DNA from: Paenibacillus aceris
GTDB lineage: Bacteria; Bacillota; Bacilli; Paenibacillales; NBRC-103111
Reading direction: 5' to 3'
Length of the DNA: 64,000 nucleotides
NCBI RefSeq assembly: GCF_017874035.1
Contig: NZ_JAGGKV010000002.1
Location: forward strand, 434,001-498,000
Positions 63,311-64,000 of this stretch are shown here, piece after piece. Numbering within the stretch: position 1 is the stretch's first letter; each line of letters opens with the position of its first letter. A program made the translations under genes and the position numbers. Below the pieces are notes generated by a model that was not told where the DNA came from, ran no database searches, and saw nothing but the letters and a program-made list of their open reading frames with translations.

Positions 63311-64000
63311 TCATGCTGTCTGTTTCGATGTAGATTGAATCGCAAACGGGATGAACATGGACACCAAACTCACGATGAAGCCAAATACGAACATCCCATG
63401 GAAACCGCTGTAAAAAACAGTCGCTTTCGTTAGTATTGCCCCCATAATCGTCACGCTGACCGCTGTACCAATATTCCGGGCGAACAATTGAAGCGAAGTG
63501 GAGATCCCTTTTTGATGCGCCTCCACAAGCTGCTGCGAACCGATGGTAGAAACCGTGAAGATGAGTCCAAAGGCAAGCCCCAACATCGTCATCGTTGCAA
63601 AAGAGTACCAGAAGGACGTGTTTTCGCCCATAAAATAAAGCATGATAGCCGTAATCACGAGCAAGCCGTTCCCTACTATGAGCAGCGGTTTATAGCCATA
63701 TTTCAGCACCCATTTCCCACTTGGGACAGCAACGACCATCCATCCAATCGACGTTCCCAGCAGTGCGATCCCACTAATAAATAGCGAATAGCCCTGGTTT
63801 TGCAAATAAAGTGGTATAAAGCTTGAGGTCCCAAACAAAGCTGCGCAGGAAATAAAGGAACCTGCAATCATAATGGCAACAGGACGATTACGAAGTAAAT
63901 TCAAAGGAACGATCGGTGCGCTGTGCCTTTTCTCATAGAAGAAAAAGGCAACCATGCAAATCCCGCCTAATCCCCCGTATATGTAATTGTTTTGTTCGAC
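63311..64000 (-). CDS. MFS transporter, C-terminal part (cut by window edge)
   Basis: The frame is open to the window end (it reads through VEQNNYIYGGLGG before the internal ATG at 63955), so the true start is outside. The visible 229 codons hold about six membrane helices, including GGLGGICMVAFFFYEKR and AIMIAGSFISCAALFGTSSF. It is similar to DHA2-type drug exporters. The substrate is unknown. Confidence 0.85.
   Translation of the reverse strand, partial: VEQNNYIYGGLGGICMVAFFFYEKRHSAPIVPLNLLRNRPVAIMIAGSFISCAALFGTSSFIPLYLQNQGYSLFISGIALLGTSIGWMVVAVPSGKWVLKYGYKPLLIVGNGLLVITAIMLYFMGENTSFWYSFATMTMLGLAFGLIFTVSTIGSQQLVEAHQKGISTSLQLFARNIGTAVSVTIMGAILTKATVFYSGFHGMFVFGFIVSLVSMFIPFAIQSTSKQTA

Overview
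This 64 kb window is chromosomal DNA from an endospore-forming, low-to-mid GC member of the Bacillota, most likely Paenibacillus or a close relative (Paenibacillaceae). The complete spoIIIAA-AH sporulation operon, spore photoproduct lyase, a T-box leader before metG, GGAGG-type ribosome sites with frequent TTG/GTG starts, and a gene order that follows Bacillus subtilis yqhN-to-ispA (with insertions) all point this way. No rRNA, tRNA, prophage or CRISPR array was seen.

Region 1 (1-12.7 kb, minus strand) is a housekeeping and sporulation block: yqhV, spoIIIAA-AH, accB, accC, yqhY (Asp23 family), amaP, a DUF2273 protein, nusB, folD, xseA, xseB and the start of ispA. It supplies the forespore-mother cell channel, the first step of fatty-acid synthesis, antitermination, one-carbon metabolism, exonuclease VII and isoprenoid synthesis. 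A recurrent small hairpin sits just upstream of several Shine-Dalgarno (SD) sites here.

Region 2 (12.7-29.9 kb) starts with a 117-bp nested palindrome (MITE-like). It continues with comA/comB (sulfolactate), a DUF441 membrane protein, aspartokinase, efp, an M24 peptidase, aroQ, yqhR, yqhQ, a small membrane protein, a patatin-like lipase, mntR, splB, ccdA, a zinc/manganese ABC importer, a small lipoprotein, metG with its T-box, and yidD.

Region 3 (29.9-51.6 kb) is accessory. It holds a stand-alone zinc-ribbon transposase-like protein, a roughly 34-bp AT-rich tandem array, a telomere-like GGGTTC tract, ppsR, a GH42 beta-galactosidase with a divergent AraC regulator, a DsbA-like protein, an MFS exporter whose promoter overlaps inverted repeats, two LTA-synthase-like paralogues, ymaF, an aldose epimerase, a CPBP protease with a probable ATT start, a two-component system, a YitT protein, a Gfo/Idh dehydrogenase plus TIM-barrel isomerase with an AraC regulator, and DinB.

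Region 4 (51.6-60.8 kb) is the most interesting. It has fixABCX (electron-bifurcating flavoprotein), a small CxxC/CxxC protein, a GAF / response regulator / histidine kinase set resembling NreABC, an Fnr with a C-terminal Cys cluster like that of B. subtilis Fnr, a hemerythrin-like protein, a DoxX protein and an unknown 95-residue protein. Near-consensus TGTGA-N6-TCACA boxes lie exactly 41.5 bp upstream of predicted starts in four promoters, including one box shared by two divergent promoters. Two RGGG-N4-CCCY palindromes like the NreC site lie between the GAF gene and fnr. Together they read as an oxygen/nitrogen-oxide/redox-responsive regulon with uncharacterised members.

The window ends with a GNAT, a HAD phosphatase, an MHYT-PAS membrane sensor without an output domain, and a truncated MFS transporter. 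All functions are inferred from motifs and gene context read by eye; no database search was run.
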